DNA from: Aquatica leii
Taxonomy: Eukaryota; Arthropoda; Insecta; Coleoptera; Lampyridae
Assembly: GCA_035610365.1 (NCBI GenBank)
Contig: CM069432.1
Coordinates: 171,676,035-171,740,034 of the forward strand
Length of the DNA: 64,000 nucleotides
Direction of reading: 5' to 3'
Shown here: one piece after another, positions 24,361-34,586 of the stretch
How the letters are laid out: every line of letters starts with the position of its first letter
Position numbering within the stretch: the stretch's first letter is position 1
Program-made: the position numbers and the translations under genes
Notes under the pieces: generated by a model
What the model saw: only the letters and a program-made list of their open reading frames with translations
Told to the model about the DNA's origin: nothing
Databases searched by the model: none

Positions 24361-24650
24361 TCCGTTTTTTAAATGCTACAATTTTTTTTCAGAAACAGTG
24401 AACGTTTTAAATTTTGGCACAAAAATGTTTTATAATCACTATAAGAACGTGAAATGTCCGCGTACAACTAAACGAATTGGATTTGTTTAATAAATTTCTT
24501 AATCAAAATAAAATAATAGTTTTTTTTAAATAAATAAATAAATTTTGGTTCTTGAATGGCATTTGTTGTATTTCTTAGATAATACCGTTGAACATTAATG
24601 ACTATTAGTTTTTAATTAAAGCGGCGGTAGTTGTTTTACAAGTTTTTAGA

Positions 24651-24716
24651 AGTGGCAGCTACTGGATTTAAATCACGGGCTCTCGGCGTAATGAGGACAC
24701 TACACCACGGCGAATT
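24651..24716 (-). other. possible tRNA-derived SINE head
   Basis: On the minus strand GCCGTGGTGTAGTGTCCTCA resembles a tRNA 5' half with an A box (TGGTGTAGTG), and GTGATTTAAATCC resembles a B box. The spacing between boxes (about 22 bases) is short for a functional tRNA. A decayed SINE or tRNA pseudogene is the likeliest reading; chance cannot be excluded. Confidence 0.35.
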
Positions 24717-24971
24717 GCTTAGTTAAAAGTATCACATTCGTACGTTTTTAATGTTTGAAATTTCAATAAGCAAAAAATACTTTGTTATACAAAAAAATAG
24801 TACATTCTTTTAACTTGTAGAACAAAATTGAATCAGTGAGCGGAAGAAGGGTTTAAGTCCAGAAAAAGCTGTTTTGACTTGAGATAGCCATTTTGTTCGT
24901 AGATCTACACATTGAGTTAAAGAACGGTCTCATGTTGCTTATGGGTATGCAAGTACAGCACCATTGTAAAG

Positions 24972-25027
24972 AACAGTGAGTGAAATAACGGTTTAAATTT
25001 AAGTAGTTAAACCGTTCTTCCACTCAT
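24972..25027. repeat. subterminal palindrome in TIR transposon
   Basis: AGTGAGTGAAATAACGGTTTA is followed after about 11 bases by its near-complement TAAACCGTTCTTCCACTCA. The arms are variants of the terminal motif of the surrounding element, so this could be a transposase-binding array or a degenerate internal end. Confidence 0.65.
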
Positions 25028-25053
25028 TGTGTGAAACTTAACGCCAAGATACC

Positions 25054-25944
25054 TTGTTAGTTGGTTTTATTGAGGTAAAACCTACTAAAAGAAAAAGAAA
25101 ACGTACTGAAAGTAGAAATTCTAAGGCTAATACTTTCACGTATTTTGCAAAAGAAGCAAATGTGCGCAAACCTGTTTGTAAAAAAACCTATATGAGCCTT
25201 TATGCGTTATCGCAACATAGGTTACAACGGTTAAATAATCTGCTTGTGTCAGGACATTCTCCTTGTGATATGCGAGGAAGACATAACACAAGATCACATG
25301 TAATAGCCCCAGAGATAGCAATAAAAGCAAAGGAACATACTGCTAGTTTTCCAAAGCAATCAACTCATTATAGTTCAAAAATTATTACGTACTTGGATGC
25401 GACATTAACAGTGAAAACTATGCACTCACTGTTTATCAAGCGTTACCCTGAGCTCTAAAACACAATCAAATATGAGTATTATTTAAAATACTTCAAAGAA
25501 AACTTTTGTTTTCGGTTTGGTAGGCCACAGGTGGAAGTTTGTTCAGCATGTGAGGCTTTGAGTGTGAAACTAAAAGATCCGCAGCTAAACAATAATGCGA
25601 AAAGGGTAGCCGTTGCAGAGCTGTTAGTTCATAAAAGGAGAGCGAAGAAGTTTTACAACAAATTGTCTGCAGTAACAAAACTATGCGAGGATAGTTCGGA
25701 GATCGCTGCATTTTCCTTCGAGTATATGCCGAATCTACCACTTCCGCATATTCCTGTACAGGAAATATTCTACTGTAGGCAACTATGGGTTTATACATTT
25801 GAGGTACATAACCTGAAAGATAACAGGGGTCACTTCTACATGTATCACGACGGTCAGGCTAGAAAATCTCCTGATGAGATTTGCACTATCTTGTACGATT
25901 ACATCTTAAATAATGTGCCTCCAGAGGTGAAGGAACTAACTTGA
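25054..25944 (+). pseudogene. insect transposon-type protein, one in-frame stop
   Basis: One frame of 297 codons is broken by a single TAA at 25456-25458. Recognisable blocks are CKKTYMSLYALSQHRLQRL, a DMRGRHNTRSH segment, SFPKQSTHYSSK, then after the stop FRFGRPQVEVCSACEAL, ELLVHKRRAKKFY, FEYMPNLPLPHIPVQEIFY and QLWVYTFEVHNL. Many insect and crustacean genomes contain uncharacterised proteins with this order of motifs, normally continuing into a DDE-like SDxCxGQN segment; here the protein stops before that, so the C-terminus is lost. It is probably the element's own transposase, but I cannot name the superfamily (a 4-bp duplication would suit Sola). Confidence 0.6.
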
Positions 25945-26276
25945 TGTTAATTTCATACTGTTTTTGGCTTGATGATGGAAAATTACGTTTATATTTTTTT
26001 ATTTTTATTGCGTTTCTAATTTTTTTAAAGTCAATTAATGTATTTGAGTGGAAGAAGAGTTTAAGTCCGGGCCAAATTTTTGCTTGTAACTTTTTCCCAA
26101 AAAATTTAATATCATTTTTACGATTGCCACACTATTTCTTGCACCCTGATGAACAAATTTCCTGTAGTTGGCAAAGCTCTAATATCATCCCCGAAAAAGA
26201 TAAACAGTTTTTTTTTTGATTCCTGAAAATTTGCATTTTCGGACTTAAACCCTTCTTCCACTCACCGATTCAATTA

Positions 26277-27237
26277 TAAAAAACTTGTAAAGTTGTCTAA
26301 AAATTTTACGACAAATAAGATTTTAAACGTAATGAGAATGCACAATAATTTTTCTCAGCTGTTTACGACAGATTTGTAGGTTAAAATCTTTAAACAGTGT
26401 TTAAAATAAAGTTTTTTGCTGGAGTCTAAAATATTATTTATCTTGTCGTAGTTTTTCGATAAACAAAGTCTGCATGTAACTAGAAATCAATAAAGTTTTT
26501 TTAAAGCAAATGAGGTAAATTTATATATATTTATATTTGTGCATAATAAGTATTGTTATTAGGAAAATAAACTAAGCAGGAAATATTCAAGTATTTAAAG
26601 ATCAAATGGAATAGTTTGAAAAATTTGATTTACGTATCTTCAAAACGACTATTTATTTTATTAAATGTGTATCGTACTCAAGAAGATTTTAACCTCAGAT
26701 AAAAGCTATCAACAACGAGGATTTTAGTTTAGAAAATGAATTACAGAAGTGTACTGGATAATTCAAGAAAATTCTTTGTCAAATTGGGTTTGATTATAAA
26801 AAGTTACTACGAAAGGAAATTGTTGTTTGCTGATGTCGCTACTTAAAACAAAGAAAAATATGATTCTCTATGAGTGAATAATGATGAATTAACACTTTGA
26901 CGTTCTTACATATGTGTTCGTATAATTAAAGGTTTTAAAAACATCAAAAATATTTGGTTATTGTAATCTATATTGAACTTGTAATTGCACACGTGTGTTA
27001 CTACAAAACGTTTTTAAAATTTTTAACAGTTAACTCAAAAAATCGTTTTTGATTAATTGCACAATTTGTTACATAAAATTCAAAACGCAAATATTATTGG
27101 AGTGTTATTTATTTGATGTTCTAATAAAATTAAATCAATTTGTTTCATATCATAAATGTTTTTGCAACCAATTATTAAAATAATTTTGTTTTCTAAGTTT
27201 TTTACACTGAAAATACGTTTTTGATTTATTTTGATTG
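26277..27237. other. A+T-rich spacer inside gypsy D
   Basis: No coding or repeat feature identified; together with 24361-24825 it separates the two halves of gypsy D. Confidence 0.45.
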
Positions 27238-27905
27238 GCTTTGTTCTACGAGGGTTCTTCTTTGATTATTGCTATTTCTTCGGACTCTATTAGTGTTATC
27301 TTAGAAGTTCTTCCGGATCAACAACAAATATTAAACGATGTTGTCCCGGACAACTGGTCTTGGTCACACCTCTCTCGTTTAGCACCAAATACGTACTTCC
27401 GCTGAACCAATTAAACAGCGTTATTATCCACTTTTGTCTGCGTTGCAGAAGCTTGCTAATGAGCAGTTGCACTCGATGTTAATTATGGGGGTTGTAGAGC
27501 CGTTGCGTAGCCCGTGGTTTAATTTAATTGTTTTAGTGAAGACGGATAACACTTATCGGTTCTGAGTCGATTTTAGAAAGGCAAACTAGATGACTCAGAA
27601 GGATGCTTATCTGTTGTCTCATAATACTTCAATTTTAGATCGGTTGAGGGATTCACATTTTCTTTCCAGTTTGAATATTCGGTCTGGGTATTGGCAAATT
27701 CGGCTCTCAGAATGTTCCTCATCGTGGCCTTTTTCAGTTTACGCGTATGCCATTTGGACTACATAATGCGCCTGCTACATTTCAACAATTGATGGACTGA
27801 GTGCTTGGTGTGGATTTGGAGCTTTTCTGTTTCGGTTACTTAGACGATATTATCATCGCAACTTATACTTTTGATGAGCATAGCGTACCTACTAGGAAAA
27901 GAACA
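27238..27905 (+). pseudogene. gypsy D reverse transcriptase relic
   Basis: In three frames the N-terminal half of a Ty3/gypsy RT is readable: EPIKQRYYPLLSALQKLANE (27398-27458), VVEPLRSPWFNLIVLVK, KDAYLLSHNTSILDRL, SGYWQIRLS, MPFGLHNAPATFQQLMD and FGYLDDIIIA (catalytic YLDD, about 27838-27860). Stops and shifts are frequent, and the sequence ends abruptly after DEH at about 27880, with no RNase H or integrase. Confidence 0.85.
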
Positions 27906-28191
27906 AACTCTGCTGGACTTACCTTACTTCGGGAAAATTGACAAGAAACATTTTTGAAATGTTTTTTCAACGTATTACAAAAGATATATTTACATTTTTA
28001 AAAACATTGCAAAAACGTCTTGATGGCCAGAATTACGTTGCAGAGTCAATATTAGAAAAACATTCTAAAAATGTTTAAAAAATATTATTTATAGTGTTCA
28101 TATTTATTTATAATGTTTTACAAATGCTACATTAATGTATAAATAATGTATAATCAATCAATCAATAATTTTAATATTGCAATATGTTTAA

Positions 28192-28376
28192 GGGCAGTTC
28201 TACAATCATGGTATAAACGTAAGTTTAGTTATACTTGCTTTAATTTTAAAATACTGACATATTTGGCTGTTAATTTTAATTATACTAACCAATAACACAG
28301 CCAATAACGACAGCATTTTACAATCAAACCAAGTATAACTTAACTGACATTTATACTATTATTATAGAACCAGCCC
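28192..28376. repeat. 185-bp foldback MITE
   Basis: The two halves are inverted copies along almost their whole length: GGGCAGTTCTACAAT at the left matches GGGCTGGTTCTATAAT read inward from the right, continuing through TAGTTATACTTG and ending near TTTGGCTGT. Flanks are TTAA at the left and TAAA at the right, so a TTAA duplication with one change is possible. Confidence 0.75.
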
Positions 28377-28574
28377 TAAAATGCTTACAAAAGAGAGATA
28401 ATACAATCTTTGTGTACTCAAAATACTTCAATTTCATATGACTGCAAACGCATTTGGTGCAACAAAAATTAATATATTAACATAACAGTAAAACAAACTT
28501 TATTCATGTAATTACTTTATATTAATTGAAATAATTATAATAATCCTCACAAAAGTTTCCGAATAATCAAAAGT

Positions 28575-28721
28575 TTTTCTACTTTATGGATAGGATTCTT
28601 CGGAGTGGAAGAACGGCAACACTAAAAACAAGCTTTATCTGTTGTTAAGGCCTGAACAATGGTTGTTTTTATTGTTGCCGTTCCTTCACACCGAAGGATC
28701 CTACCTATAAAATAAGAAAAT
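28575..28721. repeat. 147-bp foldback element
   Basis: ATAGGATTCTTCGGAGTGGA with GAACGGCAACACTAAAAACA matches, inverted, GTAGGATCCTTCGGTGTGAA with GGAACGGCAACAATAAAAAC, with a loop of about 40 bases. It is the form of a small MITE; no target duplication could be assigned. Confidence 0.7.
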
Positions 28722-28828
28722 TTTTGACTCATTATGCATGTACCTCTTTGTGTAAAAACGAAAACCAGAACAACTAACAATCCAGGATTTTGAAACTTTG
28801 TACACACAAAATAATGCTGCATCAATAT

Positions 28829-29285
28829 TGTAAAGTTTATTATTAAAACTAATTTATTTATTTATACTAAAAATATGTACACGTTTATAACTAACCGAAC
28901 TAATTTAAATCTAAAGATATTTAATAAAAACACCTACAGTATAATTTATGTATAGCACTATCACTTACACGAAGATAAAGTCCGCGGATAACTTCTATTT
29001 ATTTAAACACTAACGCTTGTTTACATTAATGTCACGTACAAAGTTATACACCGTAGATTTATCTCACACGCGTTAATTACTTATTTATTTAGACTTGGAT
29101 AATCTTCTTAACACTGCTGTTTTCCAATTAGAGGAAATAACTGACTTCTGATTTGTTTGAACCGCATTTATACACATTTTGGAAATCCTTTGCGAATGTT
29201 CCATATCTTTTGGGAAACGTTCTGGAAAATAGATAACAATTTCGTGAAATCTCTGGAACTTAAGAATAATTTATCAAACGTTTCA
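28829..29285 (-). repeat. gypsy A 3' LTR
   Basis: 457 bases; matches 34193-34586 closely, including GTCCGCGGATAACTTCTATT and TCACACGCGTTAATTACTTA. It contains about 63 bases (around 29129-29191) missing from the other LTR, where the junction lies between two TCC copies, indicating a small deletion in the 5' LTR. Confidence 0.93.
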
Positions 29286-29299
29286 CTGCCCCTTCTTAG
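29286..29299 (-). other. gypsy A polypurine tract
   Basis: On the sense strand AAGAAGGGGCAG lies directly before the 3' LTR start TGAAACG, the expected place for the plus-strand primer. Confidence 0.75.
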
Positions 29300-29394
29300 G
29301 ACTGTTCTGTCCCAGACAGACCAGGAGACTTGATGCGACACCGGTAGAAAGGATCGTGGCGATAGCGGCAGCTTTCTCCATTTCGGCAACTTCC

Positions 29395-29890
29395 TTAACC
29401 ATAAAAGAAACGGCCAATGGACTTTTCTTGACCCGATATTTTCCTTAGTTGGTAACTACAGAACAACACTTGAACGCCTGTTCCTCGGAAGACGACCTCC
29501 AACATGTTTCGAACTGTCTTCCAATTCAGTTGATCTAAGCCACAATCAAGCTTGGGTACTGTCAATTTGTTAACATGGTGGAACTCCATTTCTCTTTTGA
29601 GATTTCATAATGTTCGCCACAAATTTTCGTATAACGGCTTGGTGTGTGAGTATTTCTTGGTGACCAGACAGAAAACGAAGCGTCTGTCACCACGTAGTCT
29701 TAAAACGTTTCCGACTGCCGGTTGCTGTCTTCGTAGTTCATCTAGCTGCCTAAACTTCTTTTTAAATACGACTGCAACCCCTCTGAACATGTCAAGATCC
29801 TCTCTCAAGCAATGTGCGATGGCATAATCTTTTTGTGTTTGGAACAGGTCTTGTTGTTCCTCGGTGGTAACTCCGAACCTAGCTTTTCTA
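29395..29890 (-). pseudogene. macrodomain (TARG1/OARD1-like) at the C-terminus of gypsy A pol
   Basis: Downstream of the integrase tail the same frame continues into DYAIAHCLREDLDMFRGVAV, FKKKFRQLDEL, VGNVLRLRGDRRFVFCLVTK with KYSHTKPLYENL, then after one TGA stop (about 29602-29604) VPKLDCGLDQLNWKTVRNML and EVVFRGTGVQVLFCSYQL. This order and spacing match the TARG1/OARD1 macrodomain: SLAHCISED-, FKKKFGG-, YLITKK..KPTYENL-, RIGCGLD- and VF-I-VYTL-like blocks. That family hydrolyses ADP-ribose esters on proteins and O-acetyl-ADP-ribose, using a lysine and the aspartate of CGLD. The TKK lysines and the CGLD aspartate are kept, but RIGCGLD has become KLDCGLD. The domain lies within the LTRs and before the polypurine tract, so it belongs to the element. 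It could let the element remove host ADP-ribosylation; that function is inference. Confidence 0.75.
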
Positions 29891-30700
29891 AAAACTCCAT
29901 ATAAGCTCATAAGCTTCTCGAAATCAATTCCTTCGCTTTGATTCCTGGTTCTGCTATTTATTACTCTGGTTTGGACTTGAACTTGTCTATTGTGGTTATC
30001 GCCAGCAAACGGGGCTAGACGATCGACGTGGATCACTTTTGGTTTGCCTCTGGGTGGTTTTCGGATGCGATATATAACGTCACTAATACGCTGCACCACT
30101 TCACAAGGGCCCTCCCATTGCCTTTGCAGCTTCGGCGACAAACCACGTGTGTTCTTACGGACCTGCTCATGTACTTTGTCTAGCCTCTTGGTCAGGTTGC
30201 TGACGTAATTTTCTCCAGCGACTTTTTCTTATTCACGTCTTTGTCCAAATTGGAGATCGCATAGTAGCTGTATTTCGCGACCGAGTATGACACAGGACGG
30301 TGTTTGACCTGTGCCATGAGGATGAAGAGGCGTCGTCCTAGTTTTCTTAATTTCCAACAGTTGGCAAACTTCTTGAAACAAACCAAAGTCAAAATTGCGG
30401 CCTTGATCGGAGTGTAATTCCAACGGTACTCCAAACCGGCAGAAAAAATCTTTTGCTAATACGTCTGTGACTTTAGCTGCTTCTTGATTGGTTATGGCGT
30501 ATGTCCCTGTTCATTTCGTGAAATAATCCATCGCCACCAGGACGTATTTGTTTCCCGAATCAGATTCTGGGAACGGCCCTGCGATGTCAATCGCTACTCT
30601 TTCTAAAGGGCTTCCTACGTTGTATTGCTTCATCGGTGCTTTGCGCTTTTTCGCTGAACCATTTTGCGATGCGCAGAGCGTGCACCGATTTTTTCCCAGG
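29891..30700 (-). pseudogene. gypsy A integrase with internal deletion and GPY/F module
   Basis: Sense runs from 30700 downward. VAIDIAGPFPESDSGNKYV (about 30540-30600) holds the first catalytic Asp, and LHSDQGRNFD (about 30395-30425) the second. After TPLHPHGTGQ the sequence jumps to CVILGREIQLLCDLQFGQ, a segment that normally lies some 60-70 residues further on, so the part with the third acidic residue (the E of the DDE triad) is missing. The C-terminal module reads LQRQWEGPCEVVQRISDVIY and KPKVIHVDRLAPF (30050-30135), typical of the GPY/F domain. The next roughly 60 residues lead into the macrodomain. The integrase cannot be active as it stands. Confidence 0.88.
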
Positions 30701-31670
30701 TTGGTCGTCAGCCTTTTTCTTTCCAGTTCAGGAGTGGTCTTATTTCAGGATCGTTTTCTTGTTTTCGGCGCAACTGCTCAGGTTCCCACTCGTCATCAAC
30801 CATAACAGTTCTCCGGAGGCATTCGACTTTTTTTTCAAGTCGCGAACAATGGCTGCAGTCCGTCGGGCATGGTCTTCTGCACAAGGCATCAGCGTTGTGA
30901 TGACTGCTTCCGGCACGGTGTTCTGTGTTATAGTCATACTCTTGCAGTCTCTCAATCCACCTTGCCACTTGTCTTTCCGGGTTACGAAACTGCAATAGCT
31001 ATTTTAGAGCGGCGTGGTCCGTTCTCAGTAAAAATTTTCGTCCATACAAATATTTATTGAAATGTTTTATGAACTCGACGAGAGCTAACAACTCTCTCCT
31101 AGTCACGCAATAATTTCTTTCTGGCCTAGACAAAACTTTGCTAAAATAAGCGATAACTGTTTCTTGTCCATCTTGAACCTGCGAAAGGACCGCACCTATG
31201 GCCAGATTGCTTGCGTTGGTATCCAAAACAAATTTTCTGTCTTCTCTTGGATAACTTAAAATCGGCGAAGTGACTAAGGCCTGTTTTAGTTGATGGAATG
31301 CTTTTTCGCAGTCTTCATTCCATCTAAATTCTGCTTTTATTTCTGTCAATTTTGTCAAAGGTTTGGCAATATTGGCAAATCCGGATACAAATCGTCTGTA
31401 ATAGGTGCACAACCCAAGGAAACTTCGGACCTGATGTTTGTCGATTGGTCTTGGCCATGCTTGCACTGCTCGGATTTTGTCTGGGTCAGTCTTTACTCCA
31501 TCTCTAGATACGACGTGGCCAAGGTATTGCACTTCCTTCTTAAATACGTGGCACTTCTTTGGGCTCAGTTTGAGATTAGCCCCACGTAGTCGCTGGAACA
31601 CTTCTTTCAAGTTGTTCAAGTGTTCTTCAAACGATCTTCCAACCATGATCACGTCATCTAGGTAAGCCAA
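30701..31670 (-). pseudogene. gypsy A RT C-terminal half, RNase H and connection
   Basis: From 31670 downward: AYLDDVIMVGRSFEEHLNNL (catalytic YLDD, about 31650), VFQRLRGANLKLSPKKCHVF, VQYLGHVVSRDGV, VRSFLGLCTYYRRFV, then RNase H with FVLDTNASNLAIGAVLSQ (first Asp, changed from DAS to NAS after it), YFSKVLSRPERNYCVTRREL (catalytic Glu) and LLRTDHAALK (Asp). A stop at about 30996-30998 is followed by QFRNPERQVARWIERLQEYD and SHHNADALCRRPC, the RNase H end. The frame is otherwise open for about 320 codons. Confidence 0.93.
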
Positions 31671-32890
31671 ACACGTCTTCCAAGATAGTCTCCATCAACC
31701 GTTCGAACGTTGTAGGAGCGTTACACAGGCCGAAAGACATTACAGTGAACTGCCACAAACCAGTTCCAATCGTAAAAGCTGTTTTTTCACGATCCTTAGG
31801 TTCCAATTCTACCTGCCAGTAACCATTCTTTAAGTCTAACGTGGAAAACCACTGGGATCTTGACAGGGTGTCTAACGTATCGTCAGTTCTGCGTAAAGGG
31901 TAACTGTCCTTTTTGGTCACGTCGTTTAGCTGTCTGTAGTCTACGCAAAGTCTCGTTGATTCATCTTTGTTCTTTACGAGTACTACTAGAGATGTCCATG
32001 GGCTACTTGAAGGTTCAATCACGCCTTCTCTCTCCATATCCGTAATTATTTGTTCGGCTTTTTCTCTTTTTACCAAAGGAAGTCTGTGTGGATGTTGTCG
32101 TATCGACCGAGCGTCTCCGGTATTAATTTTATGTTTTACCACGTTAGTTCTTCGTTTGGAACCACTCTCCAGCGGGAACACATCTTGATACTCTTGGATC
32201 AACACTTTAACTTTAGCCAGCTGGTCTTGGCTGATGTTTTGGCATTTGGTGGTAAGAATATCCAATAGATGTTGTGGACACTTCTTCGGCGATGTATCTT
32301 CGTTAGACTTTACGCATCTCACAATTTGAGATACTGGCGTGCATTGGCCTACCACGGTCTTGTTTTTCAATGGTACAGGATCTGAGTTGATGTTTAGGAT
32401 CCCTACTGGCATCGTGTTTTTTACTCGTACTAAAGTTCTGCCAACGAGTAGCCCCTTTTCAACTAAGCCGCCCTCCATTGGTTTGATCGCGCGTTTGTAG
32501 CCTTCCCGGAGATTTCCATCCAGGCGTGCCATAACCACACTTTCAGTCGTTGCAGGCAGAGTCACGTCTTCACTCAATAAGACTCGCACGGCTACCTTCT
32601 GTGACGAATGAAAAGGAATTTCTTCATTGGCAATCTTCAGGACATCGCTCTTCATATTCAAATGGAACCCATACTTCTTTATCACGTCCATTCGCAGGAT
32701 ACCTTCTTCCGTGATGTCGGCTGCCAGTACTTGATGGTCGAGTATTCCATTTCTCAAACCACTGTTACTGGTGATGTCTTTCCGTTTTCCAACAACATGT
32801 CAGGACGAATGATGGTCTTCGTCGCTCCCGTGTCAACCAGTAACTGAACACTTCTTCCATTGATCTTGCCTTCGAAATAAACGAATTGCA
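31654..32890 (-). pseudogene. gypsy A protease and RT N-terminal half
   Basis: The protease active site VQLLVDTGATKTIIRPDMLL lies at about 32800-32855, in a different frame from the main ORF (32757-31654), which begins with the protease C-terminal part ILDHQVLAADITEEGILRMD. A linker with PATTESVVMARL precedes the RT: HRLPLVKREKAEQIITDM, GVIEPSSSPWTSLVVLVKNK, STRLCVDYRQLNDVTKKDSY, FSTLDLKNGYWQVEL and FTVMSFGLCNAPTTFERLME. The ORF stops one frameshift before the YLDD box, so two shifts separate gag from RT and one splits the RT. The motif order is canonical for Ty3/gypsy. Confidence 0.93.
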
Positions 32891-32899
32891 ATCTCCGGA

Positions 32900-34019
32900 G
32901 CCTAACTAAACGAGATTACCTTTTGTCTCTTTTGGTCACCTCGTTCCAAATCTTAGAGCGTTCTTCTTGTCCTTTTCTTAGGTTTAGTACGATGCCGTCG
33001 TACATGGCCTATTTCAGCGCACTTCAAAGTCGTCACTCCTCTTTCCCGAAGTATTCGTTGCGCTATCTCCGATGCTTTCCAGTGTCTGCGCGAGTACTTG
33101 TGCAGCACAGTAAAGTTTATGACCGTCTCGTTACGATGCTTGTTTTGCTGTTTCAAACTTCAAAACATGCACCAAAGCGTCATCCAATGTCTTTGGTCGA
33201 GCTAACCGGAGAGTCTGCTGCCTTTCGTTGTCTCGGAGGCCGTCTACCAAGGTTTTAATAGCCAACTACTCCAAGAAGGTATCTGGCGCTGTAGGATACG
33301 CAAGCGATGTCAGCCTCAAACTCTTGACGACTTTCGGCAGCTTGCTGAACCCGACTTTTAATTTGAGCTTGATACACTTGTATGAGCATCTCCATATCTT
33401 ATTTCTAAACGTGAAATTAAAAGTTCGTAATTTTCTTGTAGGTGGTCAGGAACAGTTTGCAAGATTCCATGAGCTTCTCCACGCAAAAACACTATTAAAG
33501 ACGTCGCTTTCTGCTTGTTGCTCTAACTATTAGCTGTAGCTGCGGCTTCAAACTGCTTGTAGTAGGTTTACCATGGAATTTTACCATCAAAATTTGGCGG
33601 TACAACTTTAAACTTGTGAGTGGCTTCTTCCCAATGGTCCATTATTAAATAATTACTCGTGACGCTTCCTTCACCATGGCAATTTTTTTGTTTTATTTTT
33701 TCTTCAAGCAGTTTCATTTTGTCTTCTAATTTGTCCTCTATTGCTTCTATTTTGTCATTCACAGATCCGCAATTTTCTTCTTTTAAATTTAATATATCTG
33801 CTTGGGTTTCCACTTGAACCATTTTAAATTTGTATTCTTTACTAACTTTTATTTGCTTCTCAATGTTCTTTCAATGCTCGTTCGTATTTCTTCTTTTAAA
33901 TTTCTAGAATTTTTCTCCATTTTCTGGGAATGTTCGGATAGTTTCTCTTCAATTTTCTGAGAATGTTCGCCCATTTTTCTATTCATCGATTCGAGAATTT
34001 CAAATATTTTTGAATCCAT
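32900..34019 (-). pseudogene. gypsy A gag
   Basis: ATG at 34019 opens a heptad-rich, charged N-terminus with repeated MxxHSQKxEE units (a coiled coil), stopped at about 33850. In the next frame (33822-33568) a second coiled region leads to FKVVPPNFDGKIPW, typical of the start of a Ty3/gypsy capsid. Further on, in changing frames, TSLIVFLRGEAHGILQTVPD, NYELLISRLEIRYGDAH and CAEIGHVRRH (the remnant of a CCHC knuckle, its first cysteine lost, about 33000-33020) can be read. At least five breaks are present. Confidence 0.8.
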
Positions 34020-34174
34020 TTAACTGCATGCGTCATAAATTTATTACACTTAAATAATCGCGAAATTTACCGGTTATTAACGCAATCAATGTTTTTTTTA
34101 CGGGAGCGATATTAAATTACTTAATGATATTTACACGAAAATCGCGAGTTAAACAATTGTTTATTGATTCGATA

Positions 34175-34192
34175 CCCCACACCTGACACCAA
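34175..34192 (-). other. gypsy A primer-binding site
   Basis: In sense orientation TTGGTGTCAGGTGTGGGG directly follows the 5' LTR. The identical ACACCTGACACCAA sequence adjoins the LTR relic at 3570, supporting a conserved function. I did not assign the tRNA. Confidence 0.6.
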
Positions 34193-34586
34193 TGTAAAGT
34201 TTATTATTAAAACTAATTTATTTATTTATACTAAACATATGTACACGTTTATAATTAACCGAACTAATTTAAATCTAAGTATATTTAATAAAAACACTTA
34301 CAGTATAATTTATGTATAGCACTATCACTTACACAAAGATAAAGTCCGCGGATAACTTCTATTTATTTTAACGCTAACGTTTGTTTACATTGAAGTCACG
34401 TACAAGGTTATACACCGTAGATTTATCTCACACGCGTTAATTACTTATTTATTTAGACTTGGAGAATCTTCTTAACACTGCCGTCTTCCTTTGCGAATGT
34501 TCCATATCTTTTGGAAAACGTTCTGGAAAATAGGTAACCATTTCGTGAAATCTCTGAAACTTGAGAATAATTTCGCGAACGTTTCA
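34193..34586 (-). repeat. gypsy A 5' LTR
   Basis: 394 bases; see the 3' LTR for the comparison. It shows about a dozen or more scattered differences from the 3' LTR plus a 63-base deletion, so the insertion is not recent. It is followed by the ATAT target duplication. Confidence 0.92.

Larger units (their letters stand above)
24826..26276 (+). mobile_element. 1.4-kb TIR transposon with repeated GTGGAAGAAGG motif
   Basis: The left end AATTGAATCAGTGAGCGGAA continues AGAAGGGTTTAAGTCC; the right end is its inverted copy (26236-26276). The outer AATT on both sides may be a 4-bp target duplication or part of the TIR. The GAGTGGAAGAAGGGTTTAAG motif recurs inside: a degenerate inverted pair at 24972-25027 and a direct copy at 26047-26071. 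The element encodes the frame at 25054-25944 and sits between the gag-protease and RT relics of gypsy D. Confidence 0.75.
28829..34586 (-). mobile_element. gypsy A, near full-length Ty3/gypsy retrotransposon
   Basis: Two LTRs (28829-29285 and 34193-34586) bound 4.9 kb of gag-pol on the minus strand. The insertion is flanked by ATAT on both sides (28825-28828 and 34587-34590). In the sense direction each LTR starts TGAAACG and ends CTTTACA, and the order is LTR, primer-binding site, gag, protease, RT, RNase H, integrase, macrodomain-like region, polypurine tract, LTR. There is no sign of env. Frameshifts and stops occur in every domain, and part of the integrase is deleted, so the copy is dead. 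An older relic of the family is at 3163-3850. Confidence 0.93.

Noticed and set aside
28829-34586. An env gene in gypsy A that would make it an errantivirus
   Set aside because: The only coding sequence after integrase is the macrodomain-like region; no signal peptide or membrane anchor segment is present before the polypurine tract.
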